Source: Arenibacter amylolyticus
Lineage (GTDB): Bacteria > Bacteroidota > Bacteroidia > Flavobacteriales > Flavobacteriaceae
DNA: 64,000 nucleotides
Reading direction: 5' to 3'
NCBI RefSeq assembly: GCF_002150785.1
Contig: NZ_MTAZ01000019.1
Span: 124,001 to 188,000 of the forward strand
Under the pieces are notes generated by a model. The model was not told the DNA's origin. It saw nothing but the letters and a program-made list of their open reading frames with translations, and did no database searches. This document shows positions 46,875-55,738 of this stretch, piece by piece. A program made the position numbers and the translations under genes. The first letter of the stretch is position 1. Each line of letters opens with the position of its first letter.

Positions 46875-47767
46875 TGAATCCTGTTTTAAAGGGATATTTA
46901 CAGCTGACTAGGCCGGCCAATTTGCCTACAGCAGCTGCCGATATATTGGCAGGTATCGCTATATCCGGATTTTTCTTGGCCAGCACCCAGCATGCATCGC
47001 TAGCATGGATGGCTGTGGTGCTTTTAATTGCTGCCTCAGTCTTGCTTTATGCGGCTGGAGTGGTGCTCAATGATGTGTTTGATTATAAATTAGACCAGGT
47101 AGAGCGTCCGGAGAGACCCATTCCTTCTGGCGTAATTCCGTTAACCTCTGCTGCTGTTTTTGGAGGTGTTCTTATGGTGTTGGGAATAGGCGCTGCGTTC
47201 TGGGTAGGACTCAGCAGTGGGTTAGTAGCGCTTGGCCTAGCGCTTTCCATTCTTTTGTACGACGCCCTAGGGAAGCACCATCCTTTTTTTGGTCCTTTGA
47301 ATATGGGGCTTTGCAGGGGGCTTAATTTATGGTTGGGGATGTCTATCCTAGGCCAACTTATCCATTGGCAATACGCCCTAATTCCTATTATTTATATTGC
47401 AGCAATTACCTTAATCAGTAGGGGCGAGGTGCATGGTGATAATAAAAGACATATCGTATTGGCAGGGCTGTTGTATGTGGTGGTGATTACAGCCATAGCA
47501 GGAATCCTTTTATACGCTGGTCAGAACATATGGGTGTCCTTGCCATTTGTACTGCTTTTTGCTATATTGATATTTAGGCCCTTGCTAAGAGCATACCGGG
47601 AGAACTCACCCCAAAATATAAAAATGGCCGTAAAGACCGGGGTAATTTCCATCATCGTTTTAGATGCAGCCTTGGCGGTGGGCTTCTCTTATTGGTGGGT
47701 AGGTGTGGTTACGCTCTTGCTATGGCCCTTATCCATCTATTTATCCAAACTGTTCGCAGTAACTTAA
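46874..47767 (+). CDS. eboC: UbiA-like prenyltransferase, EboC
   Basis: A 297-residue integral membrane protein with about eight or nine helices. The first aspartate-rich motif NDVFDYKLD is intact (near residues 56-64), followed by RPERPIPSG. The second region reads YDALGKHHPF and NMGLCRGLNL, which is less like the classical DxxxD. UbiA proteins attach prenyl groups to aromatic or sugar acceptors at the membrane. The acceptor here is unknown, though membrane anchoring of a metabolite fits proposed ebo roles. It overlaps eboB by one base. Confidence 0.88.
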   Translation: MNPVLKGYLQLTRPANLPTAAADILAGIAISGFFLASTQHASLAWMAVVLLIAASVLLYAAGVVLNDVFDYKLDQVERPERPIPSGVIPLTSAAVFGGVLMVLGIGAAFWVGLSSGLVALGLALSILLYDALGKHHPFFGPLNMGLCRGLNLWLGMSILGQLIHWQYALIPIIYIAAITLISRGEVHGDNKRHIVLAGLLYVVVITAIAGILLYAGQNIWVSLPFVLLFAILIFRPLLRAYRENSPQNIKMAVKTGVISIIVLDAALAVGFSYWWVGVVTLLLWPLSIYLSKLFAVT

Positions 47768-47778
47768 TAGTTTAAAGA

Positions 47779-48954
47779 ATGCAACATTACAAGACAATAT
47801 CACAATCCTTTAAGGTGCCTTACGAATATAAGCTCCACTTTACAGAACATATTTTTGGGCAAGATAATGCTATGTTCAAGGATTTGATAAAAGATTATAA
47901 TCCCAAAGGGAAGGTAAAGGTGCTTTTTGTAATCGATAGTGGGGTGTTGGAATGTCATCCCAAACTATCCGATGAAATTACCGCCTATTGCCAAAAATAC
48001 CAAGCAGAAATCCATGGAACCGAACAAATAGTAATCCCCGGAGGGGAGCAATGTAAAAACGACTACGGAAATGTAGAGCGGATATTGCAGGGCATTAATG
48101 ATAATCGAATCTGTAGGCACTCCTTTGTTGTAGCCATAGGAGGCGGAGCCATCATAGACATGGTGGGATACGCTGCGGCAATTGCACATAGAGGGGTTAA
48201 ATTAATCCGTATTCCCACTACCGTATTATCGCAGAACGATTCTGCTGTGGGCGTAAAGAATAGTATTAATATTTTCGGGAAAAAGAATTTCTTGGGCACT
48301 TTTGCCCCGCCTTATGCAATCATTAATGATCCTCATTTCTTAACCACCTTGGAACAGCGCGATTGGATCTCTGGAATTTCGGAAGCTATAAAAGTAGCCC
48401 TTATTAAGGATGAGGTGTTTTTTAGTTTTCTGGAAGAAAATAGCGGTAAGCTAAGAGTTCGGGATATGGAGGCCATGCAATACCTGATCTATCGATGCGC
48501 AGAAATGCATATGGAACATATTGCGCAAGGGGGAGATCCCTTTGAAAGCGGTTCTTCCAGGCCGTTGGATTTTGGGCATTGGGCAGCCCATAAATTGGAG
48601 TTCATGACCAATTACCAATTGAGACACGGGGAGGCCGTTGCCATAGGGATGGCTTTAGATCTTACCTACGCCCACCTAAGTGGATTGATAACGATGGAAA
48701 CCTTGGAGCGTATTTTGGCTGTAATGGAGACTATCGGGTTCGATCTACATATCCCCTTGTCGGAGCAGAATGAAATAGAGGAGCTATTAAACGGTATTGA
48801 GGAATTTAGGGAGCATTTGGGGGGAGAACTTACCATTACCCTCATCAATAAAATTGGCGTTAAACACGATGTCCACGTTATAGATAGGGATGTCATGAAA
48901 AATGCCATCATGTGGCAAAATAACAAGTTTCAACCAAAAATATCAATGCAATAG
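47779..48954 (+). CDS. eboD: Sugar phosphate cyclase-like protein, EboD
   Basis: A 391-residue protein of the dehydroquinate-synthase superfamily. NAD-binding GGGAIIDMVGYAAA is at 121-134, the metal ligands Glu202, His267 and His283 are present, and Arg261 and Lys160 are kept. It differs from AroB at SQNDSAVGVKN (151-161; AroB has QVDSSVGGK) and at LDFGH (263-267; AroB has LNLGH). It is therefore a sugar phosphate cyclase of unknown product rather than shikimate AroB. It is 11 bases after eboC and overlaps eboE by one base. Confidence 0.88.
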   Translation: MQHYKTISQSFKVPYEYKLHFTEHIFGQDNAMFKDLIKDYNPKGKVKVLFVIDSGVLECHPKLSDEITAYCQKYQAEIHGTEQIVIPGGEQCKNDYGNVERILQGINDNRICRHSFVVAIGGGAIIDMVGYAAAIAHRGVKLIRIPTTVLSQNDSAVGVKNSINIFGKKNFLGTFAPPYAIINDPHFLTTLEQRDWISGISEAIKVALIKDEVFFSFLEENSGKLRVRDMEAMQYLIYRCAEMHMEHIAQGGDPFESGSSRPLDFGHWAAHKLEFMTNYQLRHGEAVAIGMALDLTYAHLSGLITMETLERILAVMETIGFDLHIPLSEQNEIEELLNGIEEFREHLGGELTITLINKIGVKHDVHVIDRDVMKNAIMWQNNKFQPKISMQ

Positions 48955-50147
48955 TGCTGATTAAAGATAAATTTCACCTTAGTTATTGTACTAATATACA
49001 CCCTGGCGAAGATTGGAAGCAGACCTGGGAGAATTTGGAGGCAGCCCTTCCAAAGATAAAACAGCAGGTTTCACCAGAGCAGCCTTTTGGCGTGGGATTG
49101 CGACTTTCCAATGTAGCAAGTTTGGAACTTCAACAGGGAAATAGACTACAGGAATTTAAAGATTGGTTAGATCGGAACAATTTGTACGTCTTTACCATGA
49201 ACGGATTTCCTTATGGGAATTTTCACAACGAAAGGGTAAAGGATAGGGTGCATGCCCCAGATTGGACCACGGATGAGCGCTTAACATATACCCAAAGACT
49301 TTTTGATCAACTCGCTTTCCTATTGCCCCAAGGCCTTGAAGGGGGAATATCTACCTCACCTATCAGTTATAAGTTTTGGCATAGCGGTAGTGAGGCTACA
49401 GATAAAGCTTTTAAACAGGGGGCAACTAATCTGGCTGAGGTGGCCTTGCAGTTGGTAGGTATTGAAGCGCGTACAGGAAAGTACCTGCATCTGGATATTG
49501 AACCGGAACCGGATGGAATGTTGGAGAATAGTAAGGAGGTTTTACAGTTTTATGATGCCTATCTCCTTCCTATTGGAGCTAGTATTTTGATGGAAAAACT
49601 AGGGTGTTCTAAGGCCAAAGCAAAGGAGTTATTGCTTAGGTACCTTACGATCTGTTATGATGTATGCCATTTTTCCCTTGCCTATGAGGAACCAAAAGAT
49701 ACTATTGGAAAATTTAGAGAAGCCGGAATTAAAGTAGGTAAGATACAAGTGAGTTCTGCTTTGAAAATTCTGTTTAATGAAGGGGATAGGGAAGCTATAT
49801 GGCAGTCCTTGGATCGGTTTAATGAACCCACTTACCTACATCAGGTTACCCAAAAAAAAGGAGACCAAGTAATTACCTTTAGGGACTTACCGGAATTATT
49901 GGCTAATAAAGAAGATTATAATGAATTGAGGGCACACTTTCATGTGCCAATTTTTATAGAGCAATACGAATCCTTATTTTCTACCCAAGATCAGATTTTA
50001 AAAGTGTTGGAACTCCTTAAAGAGGACGCATTTTCTAATCATTTGGAAATAGAGACCTATACATGGGATGTATTGCCAAAAGAGTTGAAATTGGAACTAA
50101 CAGCATCCATAGTTCGAGAAATTAATTGGTTAAAGAATAAGTTGTAA
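48954..50147 (+). CDS. eboE: Metabolite traffic protein EboE (TIM-barrel)
   Basis: A 397-residue protein of the xylose-isomerase-like TIM-barrel fold, starting with GTG at 48954 inside the eboD stop (TAGTG). The metal-like positions are in LDIEPEPDG (180-188) and CYDVCHFSLAYE. EboE relatives are annotated as metabolite traffic proteins and have sugar isomerase or endonuclease folds, but no reaction is known. It is followed after 2 bases by eboF. The GTG start fits the length of relatives. Confidence 0.88.
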   Translation: MLIKDKFHLSYCTNIHPGEDWKQTWENLEAALPKIKQQVSPEQPFGVGLRLSNVASLELQQGNRLQEFKDWLDRNNLYVFTMNGFPYGNFHNERVKDRVHAPDWTTDERLTYTQRLFDQLAFLLPQGLEGGISTSPISYKFWHSGSEATDKAFKQGATNLAEVALQLVGIEARTGKYLHLDIEPEPDGMLENSKEVLQFYDAYLLPIGASILMEKLGCSKAKAKELLLRYLTICYDVCHFSLAYEEPKDTIGKFREAGIKVGKIQVSSALKILFNEGDREAIWQSLDRFNEPTYLHQVTQKKGDQVITFRDLPELLANKEDYNELRAHFHVPIFIEQYESLFSTQDQILKVLELLKEDAFSNHLEIETYTWDVLPKELKLELTASIVREINWLKNKL

Positions 50148-50149
50148 TC

Positions 50150-51526
50150 ATGAAGAAGACGGTTGTAATAAATGTGGTTGGATTGACCAGGGGGATTATT
50201 GGCGAGCACACTCCCTTTATAAAATCATTTTTGGAAAAAGGGAGCTGGGGAACCATTACTCCGCAGTTACCTGCAGTTACCTGTTCTGCACAGGCTACGT
50301 ATTTAACGGGGAAAACACCAGCAGACCATGGAATCGTGGCCAATGGTTGGTATTTTAAGGAAGAGCACGAAATTAAGTTTTGGAGACAATCTAATACCTT
50401 AATCCAAGCAGATAAGATATGGGACAAGATGAAAAAGGAAGATCCCAATTTTACCTGTGCCAACCTTTTCTGGTGGTATAATATGTATTCTAATGCCGAT
50501 TTTAGTGCAACCCCAAGACCAAATTATTTGGCAGATGGGAGAAAAATTCCCGACTTTTACTCGCATCCAGCAGAACTGCGCGACAAGCTCAGGGCAGAAT
50601 TGGGAGATTTTCCGCTGTTCCATTACTGGGGCCCAAAAACCTCTATAAAATCCAGTCAATGGATAGCCGATGCTGCCATTAGAACCGATGAGATGCATAA
50701 CCCAACCCTTAGTTTGGTGTATTTGCCACATTTGGATTATAATATGCAGCGACATGGTATCGATTTTTCAAAAATAGGCAAGGACCTTCGTGAAATAGAC
50801 GCGGTTGTTCAACAATTGGTAACTTATTATGAGAGTAAATCTGCCCATGTTTTACTTCTTTCCGAATATGGGATTACCAATGTCAACAATCCCGTTCACT
50901 TGAATAGAATTTTGAGAAGAGAAGGCTATATAAATATCCGGGTAGAACGTGGCTTAGAATTGCTAGATGCAGGGGCAAGTGATGCTTTTGCAGTGGCAGA
51001 CCATCAACTGGCCCATATATATGTAAAGGATAAGAAGAATATCGAGAAGATCAAAACCCTGCTACAAAAAGTGAAGGGGGTAGAAAAAGTGTTATCCGGG
51101 GATCAATTAAAAGAGGCGCAATTAGATCACGAACGAAGCGGAGACTTGGTGGTTGTTGCCGATAAGGATTCTTGGTTCACCTATTATTTTTGGTTAGATG
51201 ATAAAAAAGCGCCAGATTATGCGAGAATGGTGGACATCCATAAAAAACCGGGTTATGATCCCGTGGAAATGTTGACCGATCCTAAGGATAAGCTGGTGAT
51301 GCCTAAGGTGGCATGGAAATTACTGAAGAAGAAACTTGGATTTAGGACGGTATTAGATATTATTCCATTGGATGCTAGCCTGATAAAGGGTTCCCATGGT
51401 AGAATACCAGAGGATAGTAAGGATCTTCCCATCCTAATAAGCAACCGAGGTGGGATTGATGTCCCAGATTCATTATTGGCAACCGAGGTCTTTGGAATTA
51501 TAGAAAATCATATCTTGGGGAACTAA
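50150..51526 (+). CDS. eboF: Phosphodiesterase/nucleotide-pyrophosphatase-like protein, EboF
   Basis: A 458-residue alkaline-phosphatase-superfamily protein with the NPP core. The candidate nucleophile is Thr44 (PAVTCSAQATYLTG), and the last metal histidine is in GSHGRI. The first metal aspartate is replaced (NVVGLT where NPPs have DG), and the usual SDHG is SEYG. The D/H pair in LDYNMQRHG has altered spacing. These differences look family-wide for EboF, so activity may be lost or changed. It is the last gene of the eboB-F operon. Confidence 0.85.
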   Translation: MKKTVVINVVGLTRGIIGEHTPFIKSFLEKGSWGTITPQLPAVTCSAQATYLTGKTPADHGIVANGWYFKEEHEIKFWRQSNTLIQADKIWDKMKKEDPNFTCANLFWWYNMYSNADFSATPRPNYLADGRKIPDFYSHPAELRDKLRAELGDFPLFHYWGPKTSIKSSQWIADAAIRTDEMHNPTLSLVYLPHLDYNMQRHGIDFSKIGKDLREIDAVVQQLVTYYESKSAHVLLLSEYGITNVNNPVHLNRILRREGYINIRVERGLELLDAGASDAFAVADHQLAHIYVKDKKNIEKIKTLLQKVKGVEKVLSGDQLKEAQLDHERSGDLVVVADKDSWFTYYFWLDDKKAPDYARMVDIHKKPGYDPVEMLTDPKDKLVMPKVAWKLLKKKLGFRTVLDIIPLDASLIKGSHGRIPEDSKDLPILISNRGGIDVPDSLLATEVFGIIENHILGN

Positions 51527-51662
51527 TATGAAATAAGCGCGACCGAAAACTAGTCGTAAGTGTGATTGTAGTTATGCGAACCCTTCTGCCGTTGGGCAAG
51601 TTAATATTCCTGTGCTTGGTGCAGCAATAGTTTGATTTATAAAAATCAATAAAAATCTACAT

Positions 51663-52010
51663 GTGAAAATTTTCGATAGGATAGTAGCTATAGTCTTAAT
51701 TGTATTGTTTGTATGGGCAATGGCCTTGCAGTACAACGATCCGGATCCTTGGATGTGGTATGTTATCTATGGCAGTGCAACACTGGCGTCGGTATTCTTT
51801 ATTTTTAATAAGTTACGATTATCCGTGTCGGTGCTATTCAGTTTTCTTTATTTGATGGGAGCTAGTGTCTTTTGGCCCGATACGTTTGAAGGAGTCGCTA
51901 TTGGAGACGGTAATATAGATAATATAGAACGCGCTAGAGAGGGATTGGCTTTATTGATATTGGCATTGGTAATGCTATTTTACGCATGGCGAATTAAAAA
52001 AATGCGATAG
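51663..52010 (+). CDS. TMEM220-like small membrane protein
   Basis: A 115-residue protein with four membrane helices and the TMEM220-family motif ALQYNDPDPWMWYVIYG near the N terminus (20-37). The start is GTG 51663. The family spans animals and bacteria and has no known function. It is 136 bases after eboF and convergent with dnaX, which it nearly touches. Membership in the ebo unit is possible but not shown. Confidence 0.8.
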   Translation: MKIFDRIVAIVLIVLFVWAMALQYNDPDPWMWYVIYGSATLASVFFIFNKLRLSVSVLFSFLYLMGASVFWPDTFEGVAIGDGNIDNIERAREGLALLILALVMLFYAWRIKKMR

Positions 52011-52012
52011 CT

Positions 52013-53830
52013 TTAAAAATCTAGATCAAACTCCCTTCTTAGTAAGTCGATCGCAGGATTCTTTTCCCTTAATTTAAGGTACTTCTCCTCAGGAGTAAAG
52101 GCAAATTTTGTTTCGGTGGTTTCATTTACCGTAATCTCGAGGGTGATAAAATGGTTGTTAAGCTTTTCTTTTAAATACTCCATTAAATCGTACTTCTCCC
52201 GCTCCACCTCTTTTTTCATGGTGTCATTGGGAAGTTCAATCCATATTACGACCCTATCCTTAAGCTTGGGAACATCTGCATGTAGGTTAGATGCCAGGAT
52301 TTTTCGGCCAGATTTATCTAAAATATCTACAAAATCTGCCCAATGTTTTTGCATTTCCTTTTCGGAGAAATCTGCGTTGGGCAGGTTGCTTTCATCAACA
52401 ACATGTTCTTTCTTATTGAGCTGATGTTCTTTTTTAGCCTTTAAACTAGAAAGGCTTAGTCCGGAAACTCTCTTTTTCTTGGACTTTAGATCTATTTTGG
52501 TCCTTGGAGCAGCAGCTTGCCCAGTAGGAGTGGAGCTCACTGCATTGGTTGACGCTATGGATGCTGCGGTAGAACCGGCTTGGGGAGCAGTAGTGGTATT
52601 GCCAGTTTTTGGCAGATCTTGTGGCTGTGCTTGCTGTCCTTGGCCAGTAATTCCTTCAGCTTTGGGTTCGGTAGCTTCGGAGACCGGTTTTTTAATCTTG
52701 TAGTAAGAGGCCGGAATGATAAAATCTGGCCGACTCCGACCAGTTCCTAATGGCTTAGGGTTTTTTTTTTCTCCATCAAAGTCGATGGAGGCTAATTTCA
52801 TTAGGGTGAGTTCTACTAAGAGTCGCTGGTGTTTGCTGCTCTTGTATTTAATGTCGCAATCATTGGCAAGGTCTATCGCTTGAACCAAAAAAGTCCCAGA
52901 GGCTTTTTGGGATTGCTCCATATATTGCTTTTTAGCTTCCTCACCAACCTCCAGAAGAGGGATAGTATTTTGGTGTTTGCAGACCATGAGGTCTCTAAAA
53001 TGCGAAGCTAATCCGATAATAAAATGATGGCCGTCAAAACCTTGTGCCAATGTTTCGTTGAATAATACCAATAAGGAGGGGATATCCCTGGTTAATATTA
53101 AATCGGTGGCCTTAAAGTAGGTGTCGTAATCCAAGACATTTAAATTCTCGGTTACGGCCTTACGGGTTAGGTTTTTACCAGAAAAACTGACTACTCTATC
53201 AAAAATGGAAAGTGCATCACGCATGGCACCGTCTGCCTTTTGAGCAATGATGTGCAGGGCGTCGTCTTCTGCTTCCACCTGTTGGTTCTCGGCTATGTAT
53301 TTTAAATATTCCGCGGTATCCTTTACCGTAATTCGCTTAAAATCAAAAATTTGGCAGCGCGATAGAATAGTGGGAATAATTTTGTGCTTTTCGGTGGTGG
53401 CCAAAATAAAAATGGCATGTGCCGGTGGCTCTTCCAAGGTCTTTAAAAAGGCGTTGAAAGCCGCTTGAGACAACATGTGCACCTCATCAATAATATATAC
53501 TTTATACTTCCCTACCTGTGGAGGAATCCTAACTTGACTGGTAAGTTCTCGTATATCGTCTACCGAGTTGTTGGAGGCGGCATCGAGCTCAAAAATATTA
53601 AAGGCGAAATCCTCATCTTCGGGTGCTTCCCCCTGTTGGTTAATCTGTTTTGCGAGAATACGAGCGCAGGTGGTTTTCCCTACTCCCCTTGGACCTGTAA
53701 ACAACAATGCCTGTGCTAAATGATTGTTTTCAATAGCATTGGTCAAGGTATTGGTAATAGCTTGCTGCCCCACCACATCCTTAAATGTTTTGGGTCTATA
53801 TTTTCGAGCAGATACTATAAAAGGTTCCAA
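52013..53830 (-). CDS. dnaX: DNA polymerase III subunit gamma/tau
   Basis: A 605-residue clamp-loader ATPase. Walker A is GPRGVGKTT (near 45-53), Walker B is YIIDEVHMLS, and the SRC box is ILSRCQIF. A proline/alanine-rich linker (about 395-450) precedes a C-terminal tau-like domain. The zinc-binding cysteine cluster that E. coli DnaX has after Walker A is absent here, replaced by an acidic loop (QQGEAPEDED). The gene is divergent from rnpB. Confidence 0.95.
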   Translation of the reverse strand: MEPFIVSARKYRPKTFKDVVGQQAITNTLTNAIENNHLAQALLFTGPRGVGKTTCARILAKQINQQGEAPEDEDFAFNIFELDAASNNSVDDIRELTSQVRIPPQVGKYKVYIIDEVHMLSQAAFNAFLKTLEEPPAHAIFILATTEKHKIIPTILSRCQIFDFKRITVKDTAEYLKYIAENQQVEAEDDALHIIAQKADGAMRDALSIFDRVVSFSGKNLTRKAVTENLNVLDYDTYFKATDLILTRDIPSLLVLFNETLAQGFDGHHFIIGLASHFRDLMVCKHQNTIPLLEVGEEAKKQYMEQSQKASGTFLVQAIDLANDCDIKYKSSKHQRLLVELTLMKLASIDFDGEKKNPKPLGTGRSRPDFIIPASYYKIKKPVSEATEPKAEGITGQGQQAQPQDLPKTGNTTTAPQAGSTAASIASTNAVSSTPTGQAAAPRTKIDLKSKKKRVSGLSLSSLKAKKEHQLNKKEHVVDESNLPNADFSEKEMQKHWADFVDILDKSGRKILASNLHADVPKLKDRVVIWIELPNDTMKKEVEREKYDLMEYLKEKLNNHFITLEITVNETTETKFAFTPEEKYLKLREKNPAIDLLRREFDLDF

Positions 53831-53880
53831 CAGTTTACACTTATAAGGGACCCAATTTTCGGGGGTCGGTATATATACTG

Positions 53881-53888
53881 CAAATATA
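53881..53888 (-). promoter_or_regulatory. Candidate -7 box of dnaX
   Basis: On the minus strand this reads TATATTTG, matching TAnnTTTG, and would give a leader of about 45 bases before the dnaX ATG. The leader contains a small hairpin (GACCC/GGGTC). The -33 element is unclear. Confidence 0.4.
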
Positions 53889-53953
53889 GAAATAGCATTG
53901 TATTAAAGTCCCTATTTAGGCGGGATTTGCACAATATTTATCAACAATTGAAC

Positions 53954-53961
53954 TATCTTTG
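53954..53961 (+). promoter_or_regulatory. Candidate -7 box of rnpB
   Basis: TATCTTTG matches TAnnTTTG and lies about five bases before the predicted RNA 5' end (53966), as expected. A TTTG at 53926-53929 is 24 bases upstream, slightly far for a -33 element. Confidence 0.55.
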
Positions 53962-53964
53962 CCA

Positions 53965-54288
53965 AAAGCAGGTCACCTTATCGCTGGTACCAATACTAAT
54001 TGGAATCAGAGGAAAGTCTGGACACCATAGTGCAGTATAGCGGGTAACGCCCGTCCGTCGTGAGGCGAGGACAAGTGCAACAGAGAGAAGGTACAGGTAA
54101 TGCTGTAGTGAAAGCAGGTAAACTCTATACGGTGCAACGCCATGTAAATCAGTGTTCGAGGGCTGCACGCTCAAGCTGAAGGGTAGGCGGTTAGAGTAAT
54201 TGAGCAATCAATTGCCTAGATAAATGATAAGGGAGTCCGCAATTGCTTGTGGATTACAGAATCCGGCTTATGACCTGCTTATTTTTTT
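53965..54288 (+). ncRNA. rnpB: RNase P RNA
   Basis: The RNA component of RNase P, which cleaves the 5' leaders of tRNA precursors. The universal core GAGGAAAGTC is at about 54009-54018, and the 3' core ACAGAATCCGGCTTAT is at about 54256-54271. The closing helix P1 pairs AAGCAGGTCA (53966-53975) with TGACCTGCTT (54271-54280), and a T run (54282-54288) follows. Length of about 320 is normal for bacterial type A. It lies divergent from dnaX and convergent with rsmD. Confidence 0.93.
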
Positions 54289-54346
54289 GTACTACCTATA
54301 TTTTTAGTGGTATCCTTCGTATAGGTGTCGCACCCATCACCTTAGA

Positions 54347-54898
54347 TTATTCTTGGTCTCCTACCCATTCAAAAAAGCTGAAAATACTACTTCCATATCT
54401 TCTTTGGTTGGTAAAGTTGGGAGTTTGGGATAGATCCGTGTGTTTTGGATGTTCCAAAATCAATACGCCATTCTCTAAAAGCAATTCTTTTTCGAATACT
54501 AAATGGGCAATTTGGGCGAAATCCTCCACGGGTAAATCGTACGGAGGGTCAGCAAAGATTAAATGCGCTTTCTCTGCCTGGTTCTCCAAATAATCATACA
54601 CATCCCTTTTTATGGCCTGAATAGGGAAATCGTATTTTTCGGAAGTTTCGGCAATGTATTGTACACATCCCTGATGGGCATCTACAGCAATAATATTAGT
54701 GGTCCCTCTGGAGGCAAATTCATAACTTATGTTGCCAGTACCAGAAAACAGGTCCAACACCTTTAAGTCTTCAAAATAGTATTGGTTGTTAAGAATATTG
54801 AACAGCGCTTCCTTGGCCATATCCGTCGTTGGGCGAACAGGAAGCTTTTTGGGTGCCATTAGGCGTTGTCCCTTATTTTTACCAGATATGATACGCAT
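54347..54898 (-). CDS. rsmD: 16S rRNA (guanine-966-N2)-methyltransferase
   Basis: A 183-residue Rossmann-fold methyltransferase. The SAM motif is LDLFSGTGNISYEFA (near 47-61), and the catalytic motif is FADPPYD (near 115-121). It methylates G966 of 16S rRNA during 30S assembly. The start MRIISGKNKGQRL matches the family N terminus. It is 3 bases after the DUF3822 gene in transcription order and convergent with rnpB. Confidence 0.95.
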   Translation of the reverse strand: MRIISGKNKGQRLMAPKKLPVRPTTDMAKEALFNILNNQYYFEDLKVLDLFSGTGNISYEFASRGTTNIIAVDAHQGCVQYIAETSEKYDFPIQAIKRDVYDYLENQAEKAHLIFADPPYDLPVEDFAQIAHLVFEKELLLENGVLILEHPKHTDLSQTPNFTNQRRYGSSIFSFFEWVGDQE

Positions 54899-54901
54899 TG
54901 A

Positions 54902-55738
54902 TTAATGGGAATTTAATAGTGTAAAATCTATAGACTGTTCTTCCACATCCCCATAATGATAAAGGGTGTGGTGAGCGGGAATAAAAATGGATATATGGTT
55001 TATATAGGTGTGGCATAATTCGTAGAGGGGGTCCCCTTCCTCTATCGCTCCGAACAATTTAAGCATTGTAGTTTCTGTATCTAACTGCAATTGCTCTAGG
55101 GTAAATAGAAGGTAATAAATAAAATCCTCCTTAGACGTAAAACTGAAGTTGTTGTAAAGTAATAGCTTTTTGTTTTGAATAACGGCAATATCCATATGGC
55201 CATCCATTATATGTGCATAGCATATGGGCTCCTTGTTATTGCCATGGCTGTTTATTAAATACTTTATTAAAACGGTCCCATGATGCATAAACTCAAAATC
55301 GCCGAAAAGATCGTAGATGTAGTTATTAATGTTTACATAGGGAACATAGACATTTGCCATCTCCATATTTTCAATCTCGTCGTATACCAAATGGTCGTTG
55401 GCCAATATTTTGGCATTGAACTTTAGGTAATTGGCTAGATCATCCTTATTGAAAAGGGCTTTGGGGACCAAACAGAATAGGTTGTTCCTATGAATGACTA
55501 CAACCTCGGAAAATTGATTTTTACGAATCTTATGCGTCTCAAAGAGCTCTTTTATTTCCTTTTGTAAGGCATAGGGGGTCAGTTCGTTTTGGAAACTGAT
55601 TCTTTCCGAAGCGAGAATGGTATTGGTAAGTGTGTCCAATACACAAAAAGAAAGTCCATTCAAGCTAACTTGAATGGACAATTTATGATATTCTGATTTG
55701 AAATCTTCTAAAATGCTATTGGTTGTTTCGTTTGTCAT
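54902..55738 (-). CDS. DUF3822 family protein
   Basis: A protein of about 278 residues from ATG 55738 (MTNETTNSIL); a longer frame from 55759 adds seven residues. DUF3822 is restricted to Bacteroidota and usually lies beside rsmD, as here. The body has alternating strands and helices (LSIQVSLNGLSFCVLD, then VLIKYLINSHG, then DGHMDIAVI), suggestive of an actin-like or related fold. The function is unknown. The start overlaps the upstream gene by 23 bases. Confidence 0.8.
   Translation of the reverse strand: MTNETTNSILEDFKSEYHKLSIQVSLNGLSFCVLDTLTNTILASERISFQNELTPYALQKEIKELFETHKIRKNQFSEVVVIHRNNLFCLVPKALFNKDDLANYLKFNAKILANDHLVYDEIENMEMANVYVPYVNINNYIYDLFGDFEFMHHGTVLIKYLINSHGNNKEPICYAHIMDGHMDIAVIQNKKLLLYNNFSFTSKEDFIYYLLFTLEQLQLDTETTMLKLFGAIEEGDPLYELCHTYINHISIFIPAHHTLYHYGDVEEQSIDFTLLNSH

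Noticed and set aside
47779-48954. EboD as the shikimate AroB
   Set aside because: Altered active-site motifs and ebo context; aroQ in the window is unlinked.
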